NCBI GenBank assembly: GCA_047973125.1
Contig: JBKEBK010000010.1
Span: 1 to 26,409, forward strand
Length of the DNA: 26,409 nucleotides
Source: CAYNRG01 sp047973125
Lineage (GTDB): Bacteria; Bacillota_I; Bacilli_A; Erysipelotrichales; Erysipelotrichaceae
Direction: 5' to 3'
Under the pieces are notes generated by a model. The model saw nothing but the letters and a program-made list of their open reading frames with translations. It had not been told where the DNA came from and did not search any database. Below, in pieces: positions 15,256 to 23,467 of the stretch. The translations under genes and the position numbers were made by a program. How positions within the stretch are numbered: position 1 is the first letter of the stretch; the number at the start of each line of letters is the position of its first letter.

Positions 15256-16758
15256 ATGAAAACAATATTAATATTATTAGATACGTTAAGGAAAGATTGC
15301 TTAAAAATATATAACGATGAAAGTAAAGCGATAACTCCTAACATTGATATATTAGCAAATGATAGTGTAGTATTTGATAATCACTGTACAGGCAGTATGC
15401 CGTGTATGCCGGCTAGACGAGATATACTAACGGGTAATTTAGACTTCTTTGAAAGGTTTTGGGCAGGATTAGAGCCATTTGATTTACCACTAACTCATAA
15501 TTTATCTGATAGTGGTGTTAAAACTCATATAATCACAGATCATTATCACTATTGGGAAATTGGTGGTGAAGGATATTTACAGAGTTATGACACTTTTGAG
15601 ATGATAAGAGGAAATGAAACTGATCCATATATTGCGAACTATGCCAATATCGAAGCACCAGATAAGTTAAATGGTAATTTCAAAAAACAATTTGAAATTA
15701 ATTTAAATTCTTTTAAATCTAAAGAAGATTATCCAACTGTAAAAACATTTTTAAGTGCTGCCGATTTTATGGAAAAGAATATTGATCGGGAAGATTTTTT
15801 TCTTCAAATAGAAGGGTTTGATCCTCATGAGCCATTTGCTACTCCTAAAGAGTTTTTGGATTTATATGGAATTAGCGAAGATGATTTAAAAGAGTACTAT
15901 AATTCGCCTAAATATGGAGAATGTACTGATACAGAAGAAGAACTTGAATTTATTAGAAATAAATACTTAGCTAATGTTTCTTTTGCTGATTATGCAGTAG
16001 GAATAATACTAACAAAATTAAAGAAGTTAAAAATTTATGATGAGTGTACGATTATTTTAACTACTGATCACGGGCTACACTTAGGTGAGCATAATGTAAT
16101 GGGTAAGGGTACTGCAAATTTATATAATGAAGTATCTGAGATTCCATTATTGATTAAAACGGCAAAAAATGATCATTTTAGAGTTAATAATTTTACTCAG
16201 AACATTGATTTAATGCCAACAATTTTAGATATGTATAATGTCAATTTAGAAACAAAAATTAATGGTTGTAGTTTAAAACCATTATTAAATAGGGATAAAA
16301 GTTATATGACAAGAGAATGTGCGGTGAGTGGGTATCATGGGGCTTCTGTTATGTTGAAAAGTAATGAATATACTTTATTTGTTGCACCAGTAAGAGAAGA
16401 CAATACACCTTTATTCCATTACTCAGCTATGCCATCAATGTTTAGAGGCTATTTTGGTGCAAAACGCTCATTATTGCCGATTGATCCTAAGTATATTGAA
16501 TCAGGTCATTTTTTATCGAAGTCAAAAATGCCAGTATATAAAGTACCGTTTGCATTTGAAGGTGTTAAAAGTTTTCATGTAAATAAACATATTGTAAGCC
16601 AATTGTTTAAAAATAGTGATGTTGAGCAATTGAATCCAATTGTGGATAAAGTAGTAGAAGAGCGTTTAAAAATTAAATTAGTAGAAATTATGAGTGATCT
16701 TGATGTTCCGCAAGAACAATATCAAAGGTTAGGTTTAATAAATTATCAAAATAATTAA
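15256..16758 (+). CDS. Type I (formylglycine) sulfatase, Cys type, predicted cytoplasmic
   Basis: This 500-residue protein of the alkaline-phosphatase superfamily hydrolyses sulfate esters. The sulfatase signature is MPCMPARRDILTG, with Cys50 in C-x-P-x-R, the residue converted to formylglycine. Other active-site elements are Asp9 (LLDTLRKD), His191 in GFDPHEPF, Asp271-His272 in TTDHGLHLGEHN and Lys284 in MGKGT. NIDLMPTILDMY is the usual conserved helix. No signal peptide is seen, so the substrate must first be imported, presumably by the symporter encoded upstream. A Cys-type enzyme in an anaerobe needs a radical-SAM maturase, which is not in this window. The frame opens at a GTG (15250) that lies inside the ribosome site; the ATG at 15256 is the better start. 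Confidence 0.93.
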   Translation: MKTILILLDTLRKDCLKIYNDESKAITPNIDILANDSVVFDNHCTGSMPCMPARRDILTGNLDFFERFWAGLEPFDLPLTHNLSDSGVKTHIITDHYHYWEIGGEGYLQSYDTFEMIRGNETDPYIANYANIEAPDKLNGNFKKQFEINLNSFKSKEDYPTVKTFLSAADFMEKNIDREDFFLQIEGFDPHEPFATPKEFLDLYGISEDDLKEYYNSPKYGECTDTEEELEFIRNKYLANVSFADYAVGIILTKLKKLKIYDECTIILTTDHGLHLGEHNVMGKGTANLYNEVSEIPLLIKTAKNDHFRVNNFTQNIDLMPTILDMYNVNLETKINGCSLKPLLNRDKSYMTRECAVSGYHGASVMLKSNEYTLFVAPVREDNTPLFHYSAMPSMFRGYFGAKRSLLPIDPKYIESGHFLSKSKMPVYKVPFAFEGVKSFHVNKHIVSQLFKNSDVEQLNPIVDKVVEERLKIKLVEIMSDLDVPQEQYQRLGLINYQNN

Positions 16759-16775
16759 GTGAAATTTACACTTAA
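16755..16775. other. Small hairpin between sulfatase and esterase genes
   Basis: TTAAGTG (16755-16761) pairs with CACTTAA (16769-16775), loop AAATTTA. It overlaps the sulfatase stop and is followed by A's, not T's, so it is not a plus-strand terminator. It may affect RNA processing between the two genes. Confidence 0.4.
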
Positions 16776-16802
16776 AAAAAATTAGTAAAGATAGGAGAGT
16801 AT

Positions 16803-18122
16803 ATGAAAAAAGTAAGAAAAATAATTGTAATAATTTTTATAGTGATTGTGATAGTAATCGGTGCACTGAGTGTATTTCTATTAAGTAAGGTACCATATGA
16901 TAATCTTACAGCAGGAATAGTTAGTAATGTGGCAAATCCTCCAGGTTTTATGTTAAGTAATGCTATAAGTAAAAGTGGAAAAGACAGGACTTATAAGAAT
17001 TTGCCAAATATCTTACAGTTTAAAAATGGTGATACTGTAGATACTGTTGAAGAAATGGAACTAAGAAAAACTGAAATAGTAGAACTTTTTAAAGAAAATG
17101 TTTATGGAGAAGTACCAAATTATGCTTATGAGCTTTCATATAATGTAATTGAAGAAGATAAAAGTGCGATAAATGGTTTAGCAACTAGAAAGCAAGTTGA
17201 AATTACTATAACAACAAAATTAGGTAAAAGCAGTGCAACACTACTGATGTATATACCAAATAATATAGAAACTGCAGCAACATTTTTAGCTTTAAATGTT
17301 GGTGGTAATCTTACTGTTTATAATGATGATAAAATTATTGCGACAGATTTAATAGATGATAAAAAAGTTGATGAGTTGCGTGGTAGTAAAAGTGATAGAT
17401 GGCCAGTAGAGAAAATAATTAATAGTGGCTACATATTTACAACAATTCATTGTGATGATTTTGCTCCTAATAATTCTGACTATAATTCAAGATGGATTAA
17501 AATATTTGGTGGTGATAGTAAGACTGAAGAATTTAAGACAATTGCGGCTTGGTCATTTGGATTAAGTAAAACTATTGATTATTTAGTTACTGAAAAGAGT
17601 GTTGATGCTGAGAAAATTATGACAGTAGGTCATTCAAGGTTTGCTAAAGCATCACTATGGGCTGCAGCACAAGATGAAAGAATTGCAGTGGCCTTCGCTA
17701 ATTCATCAGGAACTGTAGGCTCATCACTTAGTAGAGAAAATACAGGAGAGCCAGTATCAGCAATAAACTTTTTATTTAAAAATTGGTTTGTAGATAAATT
17801 TGATGAGTATAGCAAAAACGAAGAAAGTATGGAATTTGATCAACATATGTTATTAGCGGCAATTGCACCAAGAAAAGTTTATTTATCTAATGGAACAATA
17901 GACTTTTGGGCAGATCCTGTAGGTGAATATGAGTCTTTAAAACTTGCTGCAAGTGCACTTAATATTTATGGTTATAATAGTACTTTAGCAAAAGAGAAAC
18001 CCGGTGCAGATTATCCTATCCATACAGAATACTTTGGTTGGCATAATGTTGATAGAAATCATAATATTGGAACAGATAACTGGGAATACTATTTAGACTA
18101 TGTCAATGAATTTCTAAATTAA
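16803..18122 (+). CDS. Membrane-anchored CE15-like (glucuronoyl esterase family) alpha/beta hydrolase
   Basis: The 439-residue protein has a basic N-terminus and one hydrophobic segment (~6-28) without a clear cleavage site, so it is probably an externally facing membrane-anchored enzyme. The rest is an alpha/beta hydrolase with carbohydrate-esterase family 15 features. The nucleophile elbow is VGHSRFAKASLWAAAQDERI (Ser278, with the following Arg and Lys), then NSSGTVGSSLSRENTGE, FDQHMLLAAIAPRKVYL, DFWADPVGEY, and a C-terminal HNVDRNHNIGTDNWEYYLDY that should hold the catalytic His (414 or 420). The canonical Glu after the elbow is not seen in its usual place, so another acidic residue (e.g. 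in WADPVGE) may serve. CE15 enzymes cleave esters of glucuronic acid, which fits this locus; acetyl esterase activity is an alternative. AGGAG precedes the ATG. Confidence 0.82.
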   Translation: MKKVRKIIVIIFIVIVIVIGALSVFLLSKVPYDNLTAGIVSNVANPPGFMLSNAISKSGKDRTYKNLPNILQFKNGDTVDTVEEMELRKTEIVELFKENVYGEVPNYAYELSYNVIEEDKSAINGLATRKQVEITITTKLGKSSATLLMYIPNNIETAATFLALNVGGNLTVYNDDKIIATDLIDDKKVDELRGSKSDRWPVEKIINSGYIFTTIHCDDFAPNNSDYNSRWIKIFGGDSKTEEFKTIAAWSFGLSKTIDYLVTEKSVDAEKIMTVGHSRFAKASLWAAAQDERIAVAFANSSGTVGSSLSRENTGEPVSAINFLFKNWFVDKFDEYSKNEESMEFDQHMLLAAIAPRKVYLSNGTIDFWADPVGEYESLKLAASALNIYGYNSTLAKEKPGADYPIHTEYFGWHNVDRNHNIGTDNWEYYLDYVNEFLN

Positions 18123-18214
18123 AATTTAAAAAGAACTATATTAAGTTTTGAACTTATGATAATTCAGAGATTTCTTTCATTTCTTAGTAATTGATCTTCC
18201 TTTAATTTCAAAAG

Positions 18215-18254
18215 AAAAAAATTAGTTAGATTACTTTATCTACTAATTTTTTTT
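18215..18254 (+). terminator. Intrinsic terminator after the esterase gene, right edge of the island
   Basis: A-rich arm AAAAAATTAGTTAGAT (ending 18231) pairs with ATCTACTAATTTTTTT (from 18238) with one bulged T, ending in a run of eight T's. It separates the carbohydrate genes from the ligA promoter. The stretch 18123-18210 shows no other feature. Confidence 0.85.
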
Positions 18255-18264
18255 ATTGCTTTTA

Positions 18265-18273
18265 TGCTATAAT
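18265..18273 (+). promoter_or_regulatory. Extended -10 promoter of ligA
   Basis: TGCTATAAT: TATAAT (18268-18273) with an upstream TGC. The -35 region falls in the T-tract of the preceding terminator and has no consensus box. Confidence 0.65.
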
Positions 18274-18297
18274 AAAAGATGTTTGGAGGATTTAAAG

Positions 18298-20277
18298 ATG
18301 AAAGATAAAATAACTCAGTTGAGAAAATTGCTTAGTCAATATAATTATGAATACTACATGTTAGATAATCCAACAATTTCAGATATTGAATATGATAAAT
18401 TATTAAGAGAATTAATTGACTTAGAAAAAAAATATCCTGAAGAATATGACCCTTTATCACCAAGTTTAAGAGTTGGTGGTATGGTAATGGAAGACTTTAA
18501 AAAAGAAAAGCACCAACAACCAATGCTTTCGCTTGGTAATGTTTTTAATAAAGAAGAATTGCAGAATTGGGCATCAAAAATAGAAGAAGAAATTGGTAAG
18601 GTAGAATATTGTGTTGAGTGTAAAATTGATGGTTTAGCAATGTCACTTACTTATGAAAATGGAGTCTTGAAAAGAGGATTAACAAGAGGAGATGGTGTAG
18701 TTGGTGAGGATGTAACATTCAATATAAAAACGATAAGATCATTGCCATTTCATATTGATGTATTAGATGAATTTGAAATTCGTGGTGAAGTATATATGCC
18801 AAAAGCGGTGTTTAAAGATCTTAATGAAAAGCGATTAGAGAGTGGCGATGATTTATTTGCTAATCCTAGAAATGCTGCCGCAGGATCGATTAGACAGCTT
18901 GATTCTAAGATTTGTGCAAAAAGAAAACTAGATGCGTTTTGGTATAGTGTTCCTAGTGCGTTTAATTATAAAGAAAATCATTATGATAGCTTAAAGTGGG
19001 CTAAAGAATTAGGGTTTAAAGTAAATACTGAAACCAAAGTATTTAATGATATAGATGATGTTTGGAAACAGATAGAATATTTAAGTAATAAGCGCAGTGA
19101 TTTACCTTATGAAATAGATGGGGTAGTTATTAAGGTTAACGATTTTAAAACTCAAGAAGATCTTGGCTTTACAAATAAAGCTCCCAAATGGGCTATTGCT
19201 TATAAGTTTCCAGCCGAAGAGAAAACAACGATAGTGGAAGATATCTTTGTTAGTGTTGGAAGAACAGGTAGAATAACTCCTAATGCAAAATTGAAGCCAG
19301 TTTTAGTTGCTGGATCAATGGTGAGTGCTGCTACTCTTCATAATGAAGATATGATTAAACAGAAAGATATTAGAATTAATGACTTTGTAGTTATAAGAAA
19401 AGCCGGAGATATTATTCCTGAGGTAGTTAAGAGTATCAAGGAAAAAAGAGATGGATCTCAGATGGAATATATCTATCCAACTAATTGTCCTCATTGTAAT
19501 CAAAAACTTTATCGTTTTGATGGAATGTCATCTCATTTCTGTATTAATTCAAATTGTCCAGCAAGAATTGTAGCATCAATTGCTCATTTTGCATCTCGTG
19601 ATGCAATGAATATTGATACTCTTGGTGAAAAAAGGGTTCAACAACTTCATAATGCTGGCTTAGTTGAGAGTATAAAAGATATATATAATCTAAAGGATAA
19701 ACAAGATAAAGTAATAAATTTAGAGAAGTTTGCTAAGAAGGCGTATGATAATTTAATAGATGCTATTGAAAAAAGTAAAACTCAGGGTTTAGATAAGTTA
19801 TTATTTGCACTTGGTATTGAGCAAGTTGGCTCAAAAGCGGCGAAGGTTTTAGCAAGCAAATATGGAAGTATTGATAATATTATTAAAGCATCAATTGATG
19901 AATTGTGTTTAATTTCTGATATTGGAAAGATTACTGCAGAATCAATTTATACCTACTTTAATGATCAAAATAATCTTAGTTTAATTGAATCATTAAAGCT
20001 TGAGGGTGTTAAGATGACCTATGAAAAAGAAATAAATCAAGAAAATGTCTTTTCAAATAAAACAATTGTTTTAACAGGTACATTTTTAGTGCATGATAGA
20101 AAAAATGTAAAGAAAATGTTGGAAGGCTTTAATGCTAGGGTATCATCAAGTGTATCAAGTAAAACGGATTATTTGATTGCAGGAGAGAAGGCTGGATCAA
20201 AACTTGAAAAAGCCAAAGATCTTGGTGTAAAGATTTTAAGTGAAGAAGAGTATTTAGAAATGTTGGGAGAAAAATAA
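18298..20277 (+). CDS. ligA: NAD+-dependent DNA ligase LigA
   Basis: LigA seals nicks in duplex DNA during replication and repair using NAD+. The 659-residue protein has all family domains: Ia (YNYEYYMLDNPTISDIEYD, NMN binding), adenylation with Lys109 in CKIDGLA, OB fold (GRTGRITPNAKLKPV), a four-cysteine zinc finger (Cys397, Cys400, Cys415, Cys420), helix-hairpin-helix repeats (ALGIEQVGSKAAKVLA, SDIGKITAESI) and a C-terminal BRCT domain (~585-659, NKTIVLTGTFL). The frame opens earlier (18256), but the ATG at 18298 follows GGAGG by 8 nt and matches the family N-terminus. It begins the housekeeping operon ligA-gatC-gatA-gatB. Confidence 0.97.
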   Translation: MKDKITQLRKLLSQYNYEYYMLDNPTISDIEYDKLLRELIDLEKKYPEEYDPLSPSLRVGGMVMEDFKKEKHQQPMLSLGNVFNKEELQNWASKIEEEIGKVEYCVECKIDGLAMSLTYENGVLKRGLTRGDGVVGEDVTFNIKTIRSLPFHIDVLDEFEIRGEVYMPKAVFKDLNEKRLESGDDLFANPRNAAAGSIRQLDSKICAKRKLDAFWYSVPSAFNYKENHYDSLKWAKELGFKVNTETKVFNDIDDVWKQIEYLSNKRSDLPYEIDGVVIKVNDFKTQEDLGFTNKAPKWAIAYKFPAEEKTTIVEDIFVSVGRTGRITPNAKLKPVLVAGSMVSAATLHNEDMIKQKDIRINDFVVIRKAGDIIPEVVKSIKEKRDGSQMEYIYPTNCPHCNQKLYRFDGMSSHFCINSNCPARIVASIAHFASRDAMNIDTLGEKRVQQLHNAGLVESIKDIYNLKDKQDKVINLEKFAKKAYDNLIDAIEKSKTQGLDKLLFALGIEQVGSKAAKVLASKYGSIDNIIKASIDELCLISDIGKITAESIYTYFNDQNNLSLIESLKLEGVKMTYEKEINQENVFSNKTIVLTGTFLVHDRKNVKKMLEGFNARVSSSVSSKTDYLIAGEKAGSKLEKAKDLGVKILSEEEYLEMLGEK

Positions 20278-20279
20278 AA

Positions 20280-20573
20280 ATGGTTAAAAAAGATAAAGAT
20301 TATTTTAAAAGTTTAGCACATCAGTGTATGTTTGATTTCACTGATGAAGAGTATTCAAGAGTTGAGTCTACCTTTGAAGTCTTAGATCGTCAAATGGAAC
20401 TTTTAGATGTTATAGATACAACTGGTGTTGATCCAATGATTTTTCCATTTGAAGCTGAGACATCATATTTAAGAGAAGATGTAGTTGATTGTGTTATAAG
20501 TCAGGATGATGCTTTAAAAAATGCTAAAAGAGTAAATAATAAATACATTAGTGTTCCTAAGGTGGTGAAGTAA
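20280..20573 (+). CDS. gatC: Asp-tRNA(Asn)/Glu-tRNA(Gln) amidotransferase subunit C
   Basis: The 97-residue GatC stabilises the GatA-GatB complex that converts misacylated Glu-tRNA(Gln) and Asp-tRNA(Asn) to the correct amides. Typical features are the N-terminal helix (HQCMFDFTDEEYSRVESTFEVLDRQMELLDVIDTTGVDPM) and the segment SYLREDVV...DDALKNA ending in YISVPKVV. It starts 2 bp after ligA, with GGGAG (20265-20269) inside the ligA end, and abuts gatA with no gap. Confidence 0.92.
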   Translation: MVKKDKDYFKSLAHQCMFDFTDEEYSRVESTFEVLDRQMELLDVIDTTGVDPMIFPFEAETSYLREDVVDCVISQDDALKNAKRVNNKYISVPKVVK

Positions 20574-21983
20574 ATGAAATTATATAAAACGCATGAAGAA
20601 ATTAAAAAAGAAATAGAATTAGTGCTAGAAAAGATAAAAGAAGAAAATAGTATTATAAATGCTGTGGTGAATTATGTTGATACTGAAGATCAAATAAATG
20701 GTGTTAATCTACAAGGTAAATTATCTGGGGTTAGTACTGCTTTAAAAGATAATATTAGTACAAAGGGTACAAGAACTACAGCATCAAGTAAAATACTTGA
20801 AAACTATATTCCGATATATGATGCGACAGTTACTAAAAAATTAAAGGATGCAGGTGCTATTATTGTTGCTAAGGCATCAATGGATGAGTTAGGAATGGGT
20901 GGAACAAATAAAACAGCACTTACAGGTCCTGTTTTAAACCCTTGGGATACATCTAGAATAACAGGAGGATCATCAGGTGGTAGTGCTGCTCTTGTAGCAA
21001 GTGGTGCTGTCCAAATATCTATTGGAACTGATACTGGAGATTCTATAAGAAAACCAGCGGCATATTGTGGGATAGTTGGTGTTAAACCAACTTATGGAAG
21101 AATTTCAAGATATGGTGTTATTCCATATGCTTCTAGCTTAGATCATGTTGGATATTTTACTACAAGTGTAAATGATGCAGCGATTGCTCTTGAGGTACTT
21201 GCTGGAAGAGATGATAAAGATATGACTTCATCATTTGAAGAAGTTCAAGAATACTCTGCTCTTTTAAAAGATGATATTAAAGGAAAAGTAGTTGGTATTT
21301 TAGATAATGTAATTGAAGCTACAAAAGATGTAAATATTAAAAGTCAGTTTAATGAATTAATTGTAAAGTTAGAGGAAAAAGGTGCAATAATTAAAAAAAT
21401 TAAATTGAATCAAGATTTATTAAGGGCGGTACTGCCAACATATTATTTGATTGCAAATTGTGAAGCAACTGCAAATCATGCTAATCTTGATTCATTAAGA
21501 TTTGGAAGTCAAGCTGAAGGCGATAGTGCAGAAGAAATAATGATGAATTCTAGAACAGAAGGATTTGGCTTATACCTTCGTAAACGTTTTATGGTTGGAA
21601 GTTATGGCTTATTTATTGAAAATCAAGATAAGCTATTTAGAAAGGCTCAGAAAGTAAGAAGATTAATTGTTGAAGACTTAAAAAACTCGATGGAAAATGT
21701 TGATGCTATTATAGCGATTGCTGGTGGTGTTGCTCCTAAATTAGATGCATCTTTAACGGATGCTTACTTATCTGATGAGCATCTTGTGGCTGAAAACTAT
21801 ATGATAGTTGGAAATTTCTCTGGTTATCCTTCTATGACTCTTCCACTTGGTTTTAAAGATGGATGTCCTATTGGTGTTAATTTAATGTCTAAGCCATTTA
21901 TGGAATTAGATATGTTTAATATTGCATTAACTATTGAAGGTATTACAGGCCTTAAAGATCAGACTGTTGAGGTGAAAAAATAA
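20574..21983 (+). CDS. gatA: Glutamyl-tRNA(Gln) amidotransferase subunit A
   Basis: GatA releases ammonia from glutamine for the tRNA amidation carried out on GatB. The 469-residue protein has the amidase-signature domain with the Ser-cisSer-Lys triad: Lys58 (TALKDNI), Ser133 (GGSSGGSAA) and Ser157 (GTDTGDSIRKPAAYCG). Spacings of 75 and 24 residues match the characterised enzymes. The motif GDSIRKP has Asp where many GatA proteins have Gly, a variant I recall from other Firmicutes. The stop overlaps the gatB start by one base (TAATG at 21981). Confidence 0.97.
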   Translation: MKLYKTHEEIKKEIELVLEKIKEENSIINAVVNYVDTEDQINGVNLQGKLSGVSTALKDNISTKGTRTTASSKILENYIPIYDATVTKKLKDAGAIIVAKASMDELGMGGTNKTALTGPVLNPWDTSRITGGSSGGSAALVASGAVQISIGTDTGDSIRKPAAYCGIVGVKPTYGRISRYGVIPYASSLDHVGYFTTSVNDAAIALEVLAGRDDKDMTSSFEEVQEYSALLKDDIKGKVVGILDNVIEATKDVNIKSQFNELIVKLEEKGAIIKKIKLNQDLLRAVLPTYYLIANCEATANHANLDSLRFGSQAEGDSAEEIMMNSRTEGFGLYLRKRFMVGSYGLFIENQDKLFRKAQKVRRLIVEDLKNSMENVDAIIAIAGGVAPKLDASLTDAYLSDEHLVAENYMIVGNFSGYPSMTLPLGFKDGCPIGVNLMSKPFMELDMFNIALTIEGITGLKDQTVEVKK

Positions 21984-23407
21984 TGAAGTATGATGTTGTA
22001 ATTGGAATTGAAATTCACTGTGAACTAAAGACTAAAACTAAAATGTTTTCTTCTTCACCAAGTGTTTTTGGTGAAAAGCCTAATACTTGTGTTAATGAGA
22101 TTGATTTAGCGCATCCTGGAACTTTACCTAGCGTTAATAAAGAAGCTGTTTTAAAAGCAATACAAGCTTGTAGTGCCTTACACTTAGATATTGATCCAGT
22201 TTTAAGGTTTGATCGAAAAAATTATTTTTATTCAGATTTACCTAAGGGATATCAAATAACTCAACAATTTCATCCAATTGGAAGAAATGGTTATATTGAA
22301 ATAGATGTAGATGGAAACAAAAGAAAAATTAGAATCAATAGAATTCATCTTGAAGAAGATACTGCGAAGCAGTTTCATGTGGATGATGAGACTCTTATTG
22401 ATTTTAATCGTGCTGGTACACCTTTAATTGAAATTGTATCTGAGTGTGATATGACATCAGCACAAGAGGCTTGTGCATATATTTCTTCTTTAAAAGAGAC
22501 ACTATACTATCTTGGAGTATCAGATGTTAAAATGGAAGAGGGTTCAATGAGGTGTGATGTAAATATTTCACTGAAACCAGAGGGTTCAAGTGTACTTGGT
22601 GTAAAAAATGAAATTAAGAACTTAAATTCTATTAGTAATGTCCAAAAGTCAATTGAATATGAAATCAAAAGACAGAGTGCCTTGCTTGATAATTTTGAAA
22701 AAATTACGCAAGCAACAGCAAGATATGATGAAGCTACAAACAAGACTGTTATTATGAGATTAAAAGAGGGTAATGTTGATTATAAGTTTTTTCCAGAGCC
22801 AAATATCTTACCAATCAGACTTGATGCTGCTTGGATAAAAGATATCATAGATAATCTTCCTGAGCTTCCAGATGCAAAAAGAAAAAGATATAAAAGTGAG
22901 TTTAGTTTAAATTCTAAACAGATTGACATATTAATTGACAATAAAGAGTTGGGTTGCTTTTATGAATTAGTAATGAAATCTAGTAAGTATCCTATTATAG
23001 TTTGGAATTGGATTACATCTGATGTTCTTGCTTGGTGTAATAAAAATAATAAAGCAATTGAATCGCTTTGTGATCAAACAAAAAATATTGCATTAATTAT
23101 TGATATGGTTGAGCAAAAAGAAATTTCAGGTAAGCAGGCTAAAGAAATTTTTCCTGAAGTATTAAGTGGTGAAAATCCAAAAGATATTGTTTTAAAAAAG
23201 GGAATAACGCAAGTTAGTGATGAATCATTAATTATGTCTTATATTAATGAGGCGCTTGATGAGAATCCTCAATCAATAATTGATTATAAAAATGGAAAAG
23301 ATCGAGCTGTTGGATTTCTTGTTGGGCAGGTTATGAAGAAATCTAAGGGACAAGCAAACCCAGCATTAAGTAGTGAGTTAGTTCTTAAAGAATTGAAAAA
23401 TAGATAA
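21983..23407 (+). CDS. gatB: Aspartyl/glutamyl-tRNA amidotransferase subunit B
   Basis: GatB binds and activates the misacylated tRNA and carries out transamidation. The 474-residue protein begins with VGIEIHCELKTKTKMFSSSP and contains DLPKGYQITQQFHPIG, HLEEDTAKQ, DFNRAGTPLIEIVSE and MEEGSMRCDVNIS, all standard. The C-terminal helical and YqeY-like tail (~330-474) is complete, ending in NPALSSELVLKEL. Translation is coupled to gatA through the TAATG overlap. With GatC and GatA present, this organism likely lacks a dedicated glutaminyl-tRNA synthetase, as is usual for low-GC Gram-positives. Confidence 0.97.
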   Translation: MKYDVVIGIEIHCELKTKTKMFSSSPSVFGEKPNTCVNEIDLAHPGTLPSVNKEAVLKAIQACSALHLDIDPVLRFDRKNYFYSDLPKGYQITQQFHPIGRNGYIEIDVDGNKRKIRINRIHLEEDTAKQFHVDDETLIDFNRAGTPLIEIVSECDMTSAQEACAYISSLKETLYYLGVSDVKMEEGSMRCDVNISLKPEGSSVLGVKNEIKNLNSISNVQKSIEYEIKRQSALLDNFEKITQATARYDEATNKTVIMRLKEGNVDYKFFPEPNILPIRLDAAWIKDIIDNLPELPDAKRKRYKSEFSLNSKQIDILIDNKELGCFYELVMKSSKYPIIVWNWITSDVLAWCNKNNKAIESLCDQTKNIALIIDMVEQKEISGKQAKEIFPEVLSGENPKDIVLKKGITQVSDESLIMSYINEALDENPQSIIDYKNGKDRAVGFLVGQVMKKSKGQANPALSSELVLKELKNR

Positions 23408-23467
23408 AATAGTAGAATTTATAATCTAAATCTTGTAAAATGAATATAGATTTATGGGAGAAATAAA

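Noticed and set aside
15132..15314. 60-residue open frame between the symporter and sulfatase genes
   Set aside because: No ribosome site, it runs through the strong hairpin and overlaps the well-supported sulfatase start in another frame; composition does not look like protein.
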